Of a stretch of 64,000 bases of DNA, positions 32,970 through 64,000 are shown piece after piece. The stretch covers positions 85,622,496 through 85,686,495 of the forward strand of contig OX393549.1 of assembly GCA_947650365.1 (NCBI GenBank), written 5' to 3'. The position numbers and the translations under genes were made by a program. Each line of letters opens with the position of its first letter. Positions within the stretch are counted from its first letter, which is position 1. The notes beneath the pieces were generated by a model that saw nothing but the letters and a program-made list of their open reading frames with translations, had not been told where the DNA came from and did not search any database. The DNA comes from Chamaelirium japonicum (Eukaryota > Streptophyta > Magnoliopsida > Liliales > Melanthiaceae).

Positions 32970-35645
32970 GGGTGTGTTTGGCATTGGTTTTGGAGGCCTA
33001 GTTTTGCGTCAAAACTAGTTCCGCTTGCCAAACTAGTTTTGGTATAAGATTTTAGTGCGTTTGGGATTCGATTAGAAAATTGGTTTTCTAAAATCAAAAT
33101 CAGAAAATCATCAAAACCCAAAAGCAGAAATTTTCTGCTTTTGGGTTCTTCTTTTGGGTTCTTGAGGCAAGAAGGCAAACCAATAATTAAAAGAAATTAT
33201 TGTGAATAACATTTATGTTGTAGAGAGAAACTATTGTAAAGAAAAAAAATTAAAACCGGAAGAATATATACATATCATATTGTAGAAAGAGAAAATTATT
33301 ATAGAGAGAATACTTTAGAGAAAATATATGATAAATATAAAAATATTATAGAGAGAGAAAATTCTAAAGAGAAGAATATAGATAGAGAGTATTAAATAAA
33401 TAAATATGTAGTGAGAGAAAATATTGAAGATAAAAAATATTATAGAGAAGAAATATTATAGAGAGAGAAAATATTGTAGAGAGAAAATATTATAGAGAGA
33501 GAAAATATTATAGAAAGAGAATATTTTAGAGCAAAAATATTATAGAAAGATAATATTTTAGAGAAAGAATATGTTTTAGAGAGTAGTTTAGATAAAAAAT
33601 ATTATAGAGAGAGAAAAAATATAGAGAGGAGAAAAATATTAATATTAGAAAGAGAAGATATCATAGAAAGAGAAAATATAATAGAAATAGAAAATTTTAG
33701 AGAGAGAAAATATTATAAAAAGAGAATATTTTAGAGAGAGAAATGTTATAGAGCGAAAACTTTATAAAAATAAGATATTTTAGAGAGAGAAAATATTGTA
33801 GAAAGAGAATATTTAAAAAAAAATATTGTAGAAAGAGAAAATATTGTAGAAAGAGAATATTTTATAGAGATAAAATATTATAGAAAGAGAGTATTTTAGA
33901 GAGAGAATATATGATAGAGAGAAATTTAGAAAAGACATATTATAGAGAGAGAAAATAACATAGAGGGGAGAAAAATATTAATTATAGAGAGAGAAGATAT
34001 CATAAAGAGAAAAAATGTTTAAGAAATAATATTATAGAAAGAATATTTTAGAGAGAGAAAATAGTATACAAAGAGAATATTTTAGAGAGAGAAATATTGT
34101 AGAGAGAAAACATTGTAGAATATGATATTTTAGAGAGAAAATTTTATTGAAAGAGTATTTTAGAGAGAGAAAATATTATAGAAAGATAATATTTTAGAGA
34201 AAGAATATATTATAGAGAGTAGTTTAGATAGAAAATATTATTAAGAGAGAAAAATATAGAGAGAAGAAAAATATTAATAATAGAGAGAGAAAATATCATA
34301 GAAAGAGAAAATATAATAGAAATAGAATATTTTAGAGAGAGAAAATACTATAAAAAGATAATATTTTAGAGAGAGAAATATTATAGAGCAGAAATTTTGT
34401 AGAAATAGGATATTTTAGAAAGAGAAAATATTGTAAAAAGAGAATATTTATAGAGAGAATATTTTAGAAAAAAAATATTATAGAAAAAGAAAATATTATA
34501 GAAAAAGAATATTTTATAGAGATAAAATATTATAGAAAGAGAATATTTTAAAGAGAGAATATATTATAGAGAGTAAAATTTAGAAAAGAAATATTATAGA
34601 GAGAAAATAATGTAGAGGGGAGAAAATTATTAATTATAGAGAGAGAAAATATCATAGAGAGAGAAAATATTCAAGAGATAAAATATTATAGAAATAATAT
34701 TTTAGAGAGAAAATATAGTATACAAAGAGAATATTTTAGAGAGAGAAATATTGTAGAGAGAAAATATTGTAGAATATGATATTTTAGAGAGAAAATTTTA
34801 TAGAAAGAGAATATTTTAGAGAGAAAATATTACAGAGAGATAATATTTTAGAAAGAGAAAATATTGTAGTGAGAGAAAATGACATAAAGAGGAAAAATTA
34901 TTATACAAAGGAAATATTATAGAGAAAAAATGGGATAGAAAAAAATATTGTTGAAAGAGATCGAAAATATAACCGATAGAAAAAATATTATAGAAAAATA
35001 ATATATTATAAAGAGAAAATATTGTAAAGAGAAAATGTTGTAGGAAGAGAATATTATAGAGAGAGAAAAAATATTGTATAAAAAAAATATTTTAGAGAGA
35101 GAAAATATTGTAAAGATAAAATATTTTAAAGAGCAAATATTTAAAGAGAAACTGAATGAGAGAAAATATCATAAAAAAAAATGGGTAGTGAGGAGAAATA
35201 ATATTGTAGAGAAAAAGTATTAGAGAAAGTGTTATATAGAGAATATTTTTAGAGAAAATCTTGTAGCAAGAGAATATTTTAGAGAGAGAAATATTATAGA
35301 ATAAGTATATTTTAGAGAGAATATTGTAGAATGAGAGTATTTTTGATAGAAAATGACGTAGAGAGAAGAGAAAATAGTATAGAGAGAAAATATCATAGAG
35401 GTAATGTTGGAGAGAAAATATTGTAGAAAGAGAAAATATCGTAGAGAGAAGATATTGGAAAGAACATTTTAAAAAATTAACTGCAAAACTAGTTTTAGGT
35501 TCAAAACTGGTTTTATTGCCAAATGCTCAAATGTTGATAATTCTAGAACTGGTTTTCGATAAGCTAAAACTGGTTTTGTACAAAACTAGTTCTTGGTATT
35601 CCAAAATCAAAACCTAAAATTTCAAAACCAATGCCAAACGCATCC
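32970..35645. mobile_element. PIF/Harbinger-type non-autonomous element with giant GA/AT core
   Basis: The left end GGGTGTGTTTGGCATTGG matches the reverse complement of the right end, GGATGCGTTTGGCATTGG. The 3-bp flanks are taa at 32967-32969 and 35646-35648, which is the PIF/Harbinger (Tourist) duplication. Subterminal parts share AAAACTAGTTTT-type words in opposite orientation. No transposase is present. Confidence 0.72.
33200..35470. repeat. degenerate purine-rich minisatellite inside the Harbinger-type element
   Basis: About 2.3 kb of imperfect units such as GAGAGAAAATATTATAGAAA and GAGAATATTTTAGAGA. Cytosine is nearly absent on the plus strand, an extreme strand asymmetry. There is no coding frame. 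Confidence 0.85.
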
Positions 35646-35648
35646 TAA

Positions 35649-37396
35649 ATTTCTAGCAATAAGTGAGAGGGGATCGGACGATTAGAGGTAGGGGACGGGA
35701 GTAGTTAGATGATATTAATGATGTCATGATTAATATAAGAATAAACAACAAAAACAGAAGAATCCGGGCGCCAACCCGATTTTGGCGGGTGCATGTAGTA
35801 CGCGCCCACGGCAAAAAGATTTCATAGTTGTTGAGAGAACAAAACCCGAAACCCGAAACGCGAATGGCCAGGTATACAACATGTAAAGTCTATCTTTGTC
35901 TCTCTGAGTCGCCGCAGCCGTCCGCGACTGCCCGATCCCATTGACATCGACCAGCGGCGGCCATCCCCTGAAAGTCGAGGTCTCCCGCGCTCCGCGAATC
36001 TCCGACCATCCCCTCTCCTATAGGTTCTGCATCCCCCCGCTCGGTTGCTTGGAGGTTGGCTCTTCACTTTCTTCCGACACTCTCCTTCACGTCGGAGCTC
36101 GGACCGCCCTCAATTCAGGAAAATATTAGGTCTGGGCATAAACTTTCAATTGCTCTTTCCTTTTTTTGGTTTCTTGGTTGATGATGTGTTGAAGCATGAA
36201 TTTAATCCATGATTCAGGGATCTGGGGTCGAAATTTGGGGTTGTTTTTAAAACAGAGATCTCTCTAAAATAAATTTTAAACTGAGATCTCTCTAAAATAA
36301 TTGTTTTTCAAATAGTTTGAGGTTTTTTTTACAGATTTGAAACATAAAAGAGAGAGATTACATAAGGAAAAGGGTTGAAATGCAATAAAGTGACGTTTTT
36401 TTTTTAAGAGGAAAGGAGATGTATTAGATTCCTTGTAGGATCCGGCTAGTATGGGTGGGTGGCTAGTTATGGAGTCTTTGTTCTCTGTAGTTGGATCTAA
36501 GGCTTTTGTAATTCACCTTACACCTCTGATAATGATCGACGACAACTTCTGTATACCCTTCTGTACCCAAGTAGGTATGGGTCAGGTATGGACCCTCCCA
36601 TACTTGAAAGGGTATGGGTACCCATCACCACCCATCTTTTATCCATTACTCCACTGTCCTACACCTTTCCGCAAAGCCTTACATTGCCCGAAAAGTGCCT
36701 GGATAGTTGTCACTCCGATCGATTGGTGCCCTTGCTGCCATGTTTAGCCAAATTTTTATATAAAGTTTGATGTGTGTAGGACCATTATTTATTAAGTTCG
36801 GCTTCTGCCCTTTATTTCTTATCTGATGAAATTAATATTTTTGTGGGTAGAAAGCTTGTTTCATTAAGATATTAGCGCAAGCCAATCTTGCCTGCATCAT
36901 TTTGTCTGTCCATCCCTATTATTTATGTCCAACCCTACTGCTAGCTCAGGCCTTAATAAATCTCTTTGCACTACCTCTCCCTAACTTCTACTCGAACTCG
37001 TAATCCCCTCATGATAGGTGCATCTTGTGGTCTTTGTTGGACATGTCCAGACCATCTCTACCCGCATTCCATTGTTTAATCCTAATAGTTCAGCTTTTTA
37101 ATTTTTTTCTCACTCTTAACCTTTGAAAATGCTTATTTGGGGTTTGACAAGTAACATATATTTTCTAGAAATGGTTGGGAAGGTTAGTATGGTGGGTCCC
37201 ATGTTCTTCCTATGGCTCTGCTTATCTTGATTTTCGCATATCAGTTTGAGTGCATGTCAAGATCTATGTTTGGGGGACTTAGGTTATTGTGCAGTAAATG
37301 ATCAATAGAAACCTGTAAAACTAATTAATTGGGCCTATTATATGTAGCGTAAAGTGCAACTACAAAAGGAAGTGTGAGAAGAGGTGATCAGGAATA
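35649..37396 (+). promoter_or_regulatory. RIBA upstream region with possible 5' UTR exon
   Basis: A GC- and CT-rich leader-like segment at about 35880-36130 contrasts with the AT-rich sequence that follows. A candidate acceptor (TATATGTAG) precedes the coding exon near 37349. This fits an intron in the 5' UTR of RIBA, but no transcript evidence is available. The rest shows no gene. Confidence 0.35.
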
Positions 37397-55435
<18,039 letters not shown>

Positions 55436-55769
55436 TGCTCAGCTGTGGCTCCAAGGAAAATCGATCTGGTTCACTCTACCAGTAGATTATTTATTTGCGC
55501 CTGGAGATTGACTCAATTTTTTGATGTGAGCAGCTATTGTTGAGTTTATGATGGGAATCTTAGATGACATTCAATCATTATGGAATCTAAGATTATTCCT
55601 TTTCTTTCGCCTGAGAATCTGTATGTAGCCTCGTCAAAGCTGAAATAACCATTTCGATGGAGTGGTTTGTACCAATAATCCATCTTTTGGGCTCCCTGTT
55701 ATGCTGTATTTTCAAATGTATTAGCAATATCCCCTTGTGACTGTTTGAGTCAGACTATTAACAAGTTAG

Positions 55770-55804
<35 letters not shown>

Positions 55805-56278
55805 CACTGTATAAATTGGTTCATACTTGCACATGGATGTCTTGCACTCTCTCTGAGCTGTTCATTTTCACCGTATAAATTGGTTCATACTTGCACATGG
55901 ATGTCTCTCTCTCTCTCTCTAAGCTGTTCATTATCACCAGATAAATTGTTTCATACTTCTACATGGATGTAAGTCTTTCTCTCTGAGTGTTCATTATCAC
56001 CATATAAATTGGTTCATACTCGCACATGGATGTATGGCACTCTCTCTCTCTAACTAAATTAATTTCAGCCTTCAAGTGCATATCAAAGAGCTCGTCCTCT
56101 AATTAGATCGTTCATCGGTGCAGAGTAAGGTTTTGTGTCGTAAATCTATATTCGTTTACCTTTGGGAAACATACAAGTTCTTATCCCCACTTGAGTTTGC
56201 CTGAAAAGATCCACCATACACTTAGCTTGTGGGTTCATCACTCATTCCAAGTCCAAGGAAGCATCAAAGCAACTCACC
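55436..56278. other. RIBA 3' UTR and intergenic sequence
   Basis: The RIBA 3' UTR probably ends before about 55740; no clear polyadenylation signal was picked. The minisatellite at 55800-56050 and a (CT)n tract at 55772-55799 follow. Confidence 0.5.
55800..56050. repeat. minisatellite, four units of 63-66 bp with CT tails
   Basis: Units share GTATAAATTGGTTCATACTT and GCACATGGATGT, spaced about 64 bp (near 55809, 55873, 55939, 56002). Each ends in a variable CTCTCT run. Confidence 0.85.
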
Positions 56279-56450
56279 AGGGGACAGTTGAGTTGGCAAA
56301 GCAATTGATGCTTGGATTAAGAGGTTGCGGGTTTGATTCCCATCCCCCCCTCCTACCCAGTTACTGATGAGTGGGTACGCAAACTCTTGAGTGTGTCAGT
56401 GTGCATTCCCAGAGGGATTAGTCTGAGCCCGAAAGGTTAAAGAAAAAAAA
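56279..56450 (+). mobile_element. tRNA-derived SINE
   Basis: A box A-like TGAGTTGGCAAAGCAATTGA and a box B-like GCGGGTTTGATTCCC, spaced as in a tRNA, are followed by a non-tRNA body and an AAAGAAAAAAAAAA tail. No clear duplication was identified. Confidence 0.65.
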
Positions 56451-56903
56451 AAGGGGGGTTATTAGCTATATGCCCGCTGTAAAGTGTTCGAGTTACATCA
56501 AGTCCAGCCCATAATTTCGGGGTTTATATGCAGTCCACAAAATGATTTCAGATCAAGAGACAATCCCTGTATAACAGTTGTAGGCTTAAGGGATCAAAAG
56601 ACTGCCAACTTTCAACCCAAAGAAGCACAAAATCTGATTTACCGGCCCGAATCACAGGGGGCCATCAGAATGCCAATGACAAATCCCGCATACAAAATGG
56701 CCTGTGAATTACAATTCTCTGCTCTGAGATAATTGATAATGCCGATACCTAAGTTAATAATAGAAGAAAATCACCCAAAAGGAACAACTTTTTGCGATTC
56801 GGTATAGTCCTAATCGAGCAGCATATTGGCAAAACAAAATATATGCTGCCGAAACTCTTCTAATGATGAATCGGTAAGATGTTGTAATAACCGAGCTTCA
56901 CGG

Positions 56904-58578
56904 TTAGCTGGACGATGGGATGGGAGCACAACAGGCAGAGATGTCAACACCAGCGACCTCCATGGCATTGCAAACCCATTTGGGGACATCGCCCTTCGGG
57001 AACTGCAATACAGAACCATCATCAGCCGTTTAAAAATCACGGTTCACAGTACCTTGAATTACTCATGCTAATTTTTAGCACACAATGTACCAAGCAATAA
57101 CGGGGAATTCGGGTTGTGCCTTGAATTATTCATGCTAATTTTTAGCACACAATGTATCAAATAATAATGGTAATTTAAATCATTAAGAAGTCATGAGGTC
57201 CACCTAGAAGGCCTGAGAACTAGCAAGGCAAAAAAAAAAAAAATTGAGTTAAATGTTTTTTTTTTGCCTTACTAGTTCTCAGGCCTTCTAGGTGGACCTA
57301 CCGACTTCTTAATGGTTGAGATTTCCATTTTATTTGGTTTGATATAGTAAAACTTTAAGGATTTATTGTGCTACTTAACTATAAAAAAAATACTCTAAAA
57401 GTTCACAAGAAAGTTAGGAAAGACCATATATCAGTACATCCATTTAGAATTGGGAAAGCAAATTACCAAAGAAGGTGAATCAATCACGATTTGAATTGCC
57501 CTCACTACGCTTAGAACATTGTGTTGTCATCATTATTATCATCATCAAGCCTTATTCCATTAAAATGACACCCAATTTGGAGCAAATCTAATAAAGATGG
57601 CTCCATCAAAAGATTGACAAAAGGTTTACCAACCAGTTACCAAACAGACCTTAACCCGCTAAGATTGGTGCCAAAAACCTGATCAACGCAACTTGACGTA
57701 AGAGAGGTCTATCATGAAACCTAGAAGGCCACAAAGTAAGTAGGGATACCTAGCTTATTGATTATGCAACATACAAGCAGGGAGCAAACCTCCAATGTTC
57801 CCCTAGACTATAAAAATTTGACATGGAATTGCATTGATCTTCGTGGCACAATTATAAGCCAAAAAATTGAATTAAAACAATATATACATACGCCTATTAC
57901 GTTGTATAAGAGGGAAAGAGGGAAAAAAAAGACCCAAGTATCCTATGATATTTAATGAAATACTTCCACCACAAGGGCAACCTGGTTAGACAGTATACAC
58001 AGACATGGCAAGAGGCAAACCTGTGACCGCAGGAATCCTTGCACAAACCTACATAAAAGAAACAGACAACAAAAGTAAAAAGAAAATCAGCCTTAGCAAA
58101 TCAAGCATTGTTTGATCAACTTAAAACTAATTTGCTTCAACTACAGTTTTTAATGAACAATATGAGGTCAGAAAGAAGACCACATACTCTGGAAAGCGTC
58201 CCTCAGTTATTGACATGTGAAGGTTCTTACTTAACTGCAATCAAAGATATTATTAGACGAAAAAGTCTGGTGACTGAAGCTCGGAAAATATAACAATAAA
58301 TGTACCAACGTTACCCTCAGCATATATGACAAGTTGTGATATGATAGAAGTTGAGAACCCATAGCATCTTTTGTGACAAGGCAATGTATGTAAGCCCGGG
58401 TATAATTTTTACATACCTGAGATAAATATATGACATGGTTTAGCCTAACTTAAGGAAAGCAATAAAATATATTACTTCTGTCCAATGAGATCAGATGAAG
58501 GCTTACCATACATGTGCATGCTGAGTCGATAGGACGCTCGTCATTGGCCATCACCTTGTGTTTCAACTTCAGAACTCC
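56904..58578 (-). CDS. QTRT1: queuine tRNA-ribosyltransferase catalytic subunit (TGT), C-terminal exons
   Basis: TGT swaps guanine 34 of GUN-anticodon tRNAs for queuine. Five minus-strand exons are visible: 58578-58507, 58416-58315, 58234-58188, 58048-58021 and 57002-56904, all with AG/GT borders and matching phases. They encode GVLKLKHKVMANDERPIDSA, CTCM|VC (the CxCxxC zinc ligands split by an intron), NYTRAYIHCLVTKDAMGSQL, LSKNLHMSITEGRFPEF, VQGFLRSQ and FPKGDVPKWVCNAMEVAG. The protein ends CCAPIPSSS at TAA 56904-56906. The catalytic TIM-barrel exons would lie to the right but are not seen up to 64000, so the next intron exceeds 5 kb or the gene is truncated. Converges with RIBA, 1.5 kb between stop codons. 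Confidence 0.85.
57052..57170. repeat. 67-bp direct repeat
   Basis: CCTTGAATTA(C/T)TCATGCTAATT and the following bases occur at 57052 and 57119, in the last TGT intron. Confidence 0.8.
57166..57333. mobile_element. fold-back MITE
   Basis: Long facing arms include GGTCCACCTAGAAGGCCTGA and its inverse, TCAGGCCTTCTAGGTGGACC, around an A-run/T-run loop. It lies in the last TGT intron. Confidence 0.75.
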
Positions 58579-58844
58579 CTGGAATAGGAAACAATAAGAA
58601 AATTTTCATAAGAAAGCAATCAGAGCACCCTCCCAAGATTGATACATAATGGGAAAGGCTGCCAAGCATCCCGGGAGCTTTTTTTTTTTGGAGTCAATAC
58701 CTTATGATAAAATATCATATCGGTATTGCATCAGGTTTCTCCCCAAAATATCATAGTACAAGAAGTCCCTCCAACTACCAAGTTTGACTTTTCAAACCAT
58801 TCAAAAGACAAAAATACCCCTACATGTGACAGTACAGGAAAGTA

Positions 58845-59204
58845 TATAGAATCCGGATTTACATACCCAAATCATTGTAGCAATGGATACTCTTTTCGGA
58901 GAGATTGTTACTCTTGCAGCAATGACATCACTGTAGCAAATTTTTTTAGGCGAGATTTTTTCACAAATTTTTTTGCTATAGTGATTTCGCTGTCGCAAAA
59001 AGAGTAACAATCAGCAGTAAAAGAGTAACAGTCTGCGGTACACAGAGTAACATTTGGTACAATGATTTCACTGTAGCATTTTTTTAAAGCGATATCCCTC
59101 AAAAAAAATTGCTACAATGATTTCACTGTACCAAGAGTAACAATCTGCTCGAAAAGAGTATCCATTGCTACAATGATTTGTGTCCATGAGTCCGGATTCT
59201 ATAC
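58845..59204. mobile_element. MITE with ATTGTAGCAATGG and TAGAATCCGG ends
   Basis: The left end reads TATAGAATCCGGATTTAC, then CAAATCATTGTAGCAATGGA and TACTCTTTTCG. The right end inverts the same order. The interior repeats TGATTTCACTGTAGCA and AGAGTAACA words in both directions. It lies in the TGT intron upstream of the 58578 exon. Confidence 0.7.
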
Positions 59205-59408
59205 ATTATCATGCACAATGCCACAATCACGTGTAGGTCAAAATGGGAGTGTCCATGTGTCTGGAACAATCACATGAAGGGACAAAATGGGTACAATAAA
59301 TACATTTGTTACGGAGGGACATGTAGTCTTTTGCCTAATATGATACCTGTGGCAAGGACTTTAGCAACATTACCCCTAAGAAAATCATGCTTTCGCCTCT
59401 GGTGGCGA

Positions 59409-60147
<739 letters not shown>

Positions 60148-60545
60148 GGGTCAGGATCGGATGACCCAGCAAATTTTGACCCATTAATAACCCAGCACCC
60201 TTTGAGGCACTTAGAGGTTATAGAATGAGCTGATTTTTTGTAGGGATGTTGTCTATGGTATGTTGATCATCCTCACAAAAAATCAGCCCATTCTACAACC
60301 TCTAGGTGCATCAAATGCGCACTTCAAATCAACGGTTTTTTACTGTCAATTTTAACCGTTGATTTGAAGAGCACCCTTTGATGCACCTAGAGGTTTTAGA
60401 ATGGGCTGATTTTTTGTGAGGATGATCAACATATCATAGACAACATGTCTACAAAAAATCAGCCCATTCTAAAACCTCTAGGTGCCTCAAAGGGTGCCGG
60501 GTTATTAATGGGTCAAAATTTTGATGGGTCATCCGATCCTGACCC
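60148..60545. mobile_element. (TA)n-flanked palindromic element, GGGTCAGGATCGG family (b)
   Basis: 398 bp; arms GGGTCAGGATCGGATGACCC and, inverted, GGGTCATCCGATCCTGACCC. Same interior order as 50340-50709. Flanked by TA tracts (about 60038-60133 and 60554 onward). Confidence 0.87.
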
Positions 60546-60551
60546 TATCTA

Positions 60552-61320
<769 letters not shown>

Positions 61321-61408
<88 letters not shown>
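61321..61408. repeat. (TA)n followed by (GA)n
   Basis: TA to about 61370, then GA to 61408. Confidence 0.95.
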
Positions 61409-61942
<534 letters not shown>

Positions 61943-62269
61943 AGGGTTGCCGGCCTATTTTTGTCAAAATTCGCTTACGGCTCATTTCCCACCTAGAGTT
62001 TTTTTTAAATTTTTTTCGTGGATCATCTATATATGGTTAGATGATCATCCTCACAAAAAATAATCAAATCTGAAGACCTCTAGGAGGGTCAAATATGCAT
62101 TTCTTATTAACGAGTGAAATAGACGGTTCTAAACCATCTACATATTTGACCCCCCTAGATATTTGATGATTTTTTGTGAGAATGATCATCTAACCATAGG
62201 TAGATGATCCACACCAAAAAAACCTCTAGGTGGAAAATGAGCCACAAGCTAATTTTGGCGGAAATAGGC
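61943..62269. mobile_element. palindromic element, GGGAAATGAG family (c)
   Basis: It opens with GCCGGCCTATTTTTGTC and closes with GGCGGAAATAGGC. The interior has facing TGGTTAGATGATCATCCTCA and TGAGAATGATCATCTAACCA cores. The right TA tract is missing; the next element begins immediately. Confidence 0.68.
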
Positions 62270-62543
62270 TAGGGAAGGGTAAGTTTGTATGCCCATGCAT
62301 TAAAGGCTTAAATGATGCTCAACTCGTAACCCTTGGATATAGATCTAAGGGATTAAATGGGCTTTTGACTTCCAAAAGAGACAAGGACTTGGACAATTAA
62401 TGCTAGATGGGACACTAGAGTTGACAAGGTCACATGGGACACTAGAGTTCAAAAGCCCATTTGATACCCTTAGATCTGTATCCAAGGGTTATGAGTCGAG
62501 CATACATTTAAGCCCTTAATGATGGGCATACAAACTTACCCTT

Positions 62544-62548
<5 letters not shown>
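62270..62548. mobile_element. palindromic element, TAGGGAAGGGTAAG family
   Basis: TAGGGAAGGGTAAGTTTGTA and TGCCCATGCATTAA at the left, inverted at the right (…CAAACTTACCCTTCCCTA). Inner facing words include GGGCTTTTGA and ACCCTTGGAT. A TA tract follows at 62549-62623. Confidence 0.8.

Positions 62549-62623
<75 letters not shown>
62549..62623. repeat. (TA)n tract
   Basis: About 75 bp of TA between two palindromic elements. Confidence 0.95.
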
Positions 62624-62626
<3 letters not shown>

Positions 62627-62746
62627 TGCGGTGTGTGCGGCGTTGCACCGCAGCCGTCTGATGCACCGCTGCGTGCATCGCACGCACCGCAGCGGCGCAT
62701 CAGACGGCTGCGGTGCGGCGCCGCACGCCGCACCCTAGCATGCCTC
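62624..62746. mobile_element. (TA)n-flanked GC-rich palindrome (b)
   Basis: About 120 bp, with CACCGCAGCCGTCTGATGC and its inverse facing each other across GCATCGCACGC. Ends CTAGCATGCCTCT before TA. It shares the CAGCCGTCTGATGC core and GCATGCC end with 61169-61320 but is more GC-rich; the left tip seems shortened. Confidence 0.75.
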
Positions 62747-62827
62747 TATATATATATTCCGAAATTTATAGGGTGACATTTTCGATCGCAGCTCACTTTC
62801 TTCTATACCTCATAGTTTACTGTAACA

Positions 62828-62830
<3 letters not shown>

Positions 62831-62911
<81 letters not shown>
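62831..62911. repeat. (TA)n tract
   Basis: TA tract directly before the hAT terminus at about 62916. Confidence 0.95.
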
Positions 62912-62912
<1 letters not shown>

Positions 62913-62915
62913 ATG

Positions 62916-63999
62916 CAGTTAAAGTCGTTAGTCGGCCCTAGTCGGCCAAGGGCCGACTAGGACTAGTCGGGACTAGTTCGGGACTAGTCGGCCAAAACTT
63001 ATTATGACCCCTCCCCCCCTCCCTAAACATATATGACACACATAAATGTCAATAAGTATAACTAACAAGTAACAACTAACACCTACCAACAATAACTAAC
63101 AAGTAACAAGAACACAAATATAAAGTCTTCAACTTCAACTAACAAAGAAATTAACATCAAGTAACATGATACAATCTCAGAAAAAGAACACAAATGTTCA
63201 CAGATATTGAGATACATCTACCACTAAAAATACAAATAGACTAGTACTAGTCATCTCCAACATCGATATCAAAATCACCATCCGATTTATTTCCTTCACT
63301 ATGCTCTCCACCTTCCTCCTCCCTTCGAGTTTCAATGTCCTCCACCTCCACATGTTCTTCATCCACGTCTTCATCAAGAAATGAAAATGAAGGTTGAGTG
63401 TCTGATCGTTGCCTTAGACGACTTCTCGTACTTGGTCCGACGTCAGCAGCACCCATGGCATTCTCAACTTGTGCCCACGTAAGATCACCACCTTCGCGAA
63501 CAAATTCTTGAAGCTCACTCTCGGTTGGAATGATCCAATCATCATTCTCATCCACTTCCCTTAAACAAATGGGATCATCTTTTCCATTCTTGCTATGAAT
63601 CCTTTCCATGTATCGCCGCTCCAACTTTTTGTTGTATTGAATGAATACAAGATCATTCAATTTTGATTGCAAAAGACAATTCCTCTTCTTTGAATGCAAC
63701 TGAAATTTTAAGAAAATGATCATAAAATGAACAAATAGATAATTTACTCAATTTCAATAGTCAATAGAAAATAAAAAGAATCAAAAGACAATTACTTACA
63801 TTGTCAAAAGCACTCCAATTGCGCTCACATGGTGAGGCGCTACATGTTTGACTTAAAACCTTTATTGCAAACTTTTGTAGAATCGGTGTGTCGCTCCCAT
63901 ATGTCAGCCACCATTCAGCTACATACATTTGATAACTCAATAGTAACTAAGTGATAAATGATTGCAAAAAAACTAAGTGAAAATTGATAAATAATGAGA
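62916..63999 (-). mobile_element. hAT element, left end with AGTCGGCC words (continues past the window)
   Basis: A hAT-like terminus (CAGTTAAAGTCGTTAGTCGG) is followed by dense AGTCGGCC, GGCCGACTAG and GGGACTAGT words to about 63000. A transposase 3' end on the minus strand comes next. The right end is outside the window, so no duplication can be checked. Confidence 0.65.
63247..63918 (-). CDS. hAT transposase, C-terminal dimerisation exons (partial)
   Basis: Two minus-strand exons are seen, 63918-63800 and 63699-63247, joined across a short GT-AG intron in phase. They encode AEWWLTYGSDTPILQKFAIK, CSASPCERNWSAFDN and LHSKKRNCLLQSKLNDLVFI, the hAT C-terminal dimerisation domain with its conserved Trp and ERNWS segment. 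An acidic tail follows (DEDVDEEHVEVED...DGDFDIDVGDD). The visible frames have no stop before the terminal TAG, so the gene may still be coding. Its N-terminal part, including the BED finger, would lie beyond the right edge. Confidence 0.82.
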
Positions 64000-64000
64000 A

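Overview
This is a TE-rich nuclear segment of a flowering plant. GC-rich first exons, large introns packed with transposons and the overall protein flavour suggest a monocot, but I cannot name the species. Three host genes are visible. (1) Exon 1 of a plastid dicarboxylate (2-oxoglutarate/malate) transporter, DiT1, lies on the minus strand at 4741-5523. (2) A complete seven-exon riboflavin-biosynthesis gene, RIBA (DHBP synthase plus GTP cyclohydrolase II), lies on the plus strand at 37397-55435. (3) The last five coding exons of a queuine tRNA-ribosyltransferase (TGT/QTRT1) lie on the minus strand at 58578-56904, tail-to-tail with RIBA.

Layout. 1-5.5 kb: a copia integrase relic, hAT-type repeats, a broken hAT transposase and DiT1 exon 1. 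5.5-9.3 kb: promoter side of DiT1, CT-rich low complexity and small tandem repeats. 9.34-17.19 kb and 22.57-31.62 kb: two complete, young, oppositely oriented copies of one Ty3/gypsy-type element. Each has matching LTRs, a perfect 5-bp target duplication, a gag gene but no pol, three kinds of long tandem array, and a variable cargo slot. The second copy carries a truncated PDX1 (vitamin B6 synthase) gene in that slot. The first copy split the gag of an old copia element whose pol relics run from 18.8 to 21.6 kb and which also took nested Helitrons. 32.97-35.65 kb: a PIF/Harbinger-type element filled with about 2.3 kb of degenerate GA/AT repeats. 37.4-55.4 kb: RIBA; its introns hold at least six non-autonomous hAT elements, a SINE with a perfect 15-bp duplication, fold-back elements and a gypsy integrase scrap. 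55.4-64 kb: the RIBA/TGT intergenic space, a SINE, TGT exons, a large MITE, then a run of palindromic elements separated by long (TA)n tracts, and finally the 3' part of a hAT transposase gene at the right edge.

Three features deserve most attention. First, hAT-type elements of several families, each with its own short repeated subterminal word. Second, palindromic elements embedded in (TA)n microsatellites whose families differ in their outer arms but share an inner hairpin motif. Third, the gag-only retrotransposon family with an ACCGAG/CTCGGT-rich architecture and a captured host gene. All calls come from reading the sequence; no database search was run.
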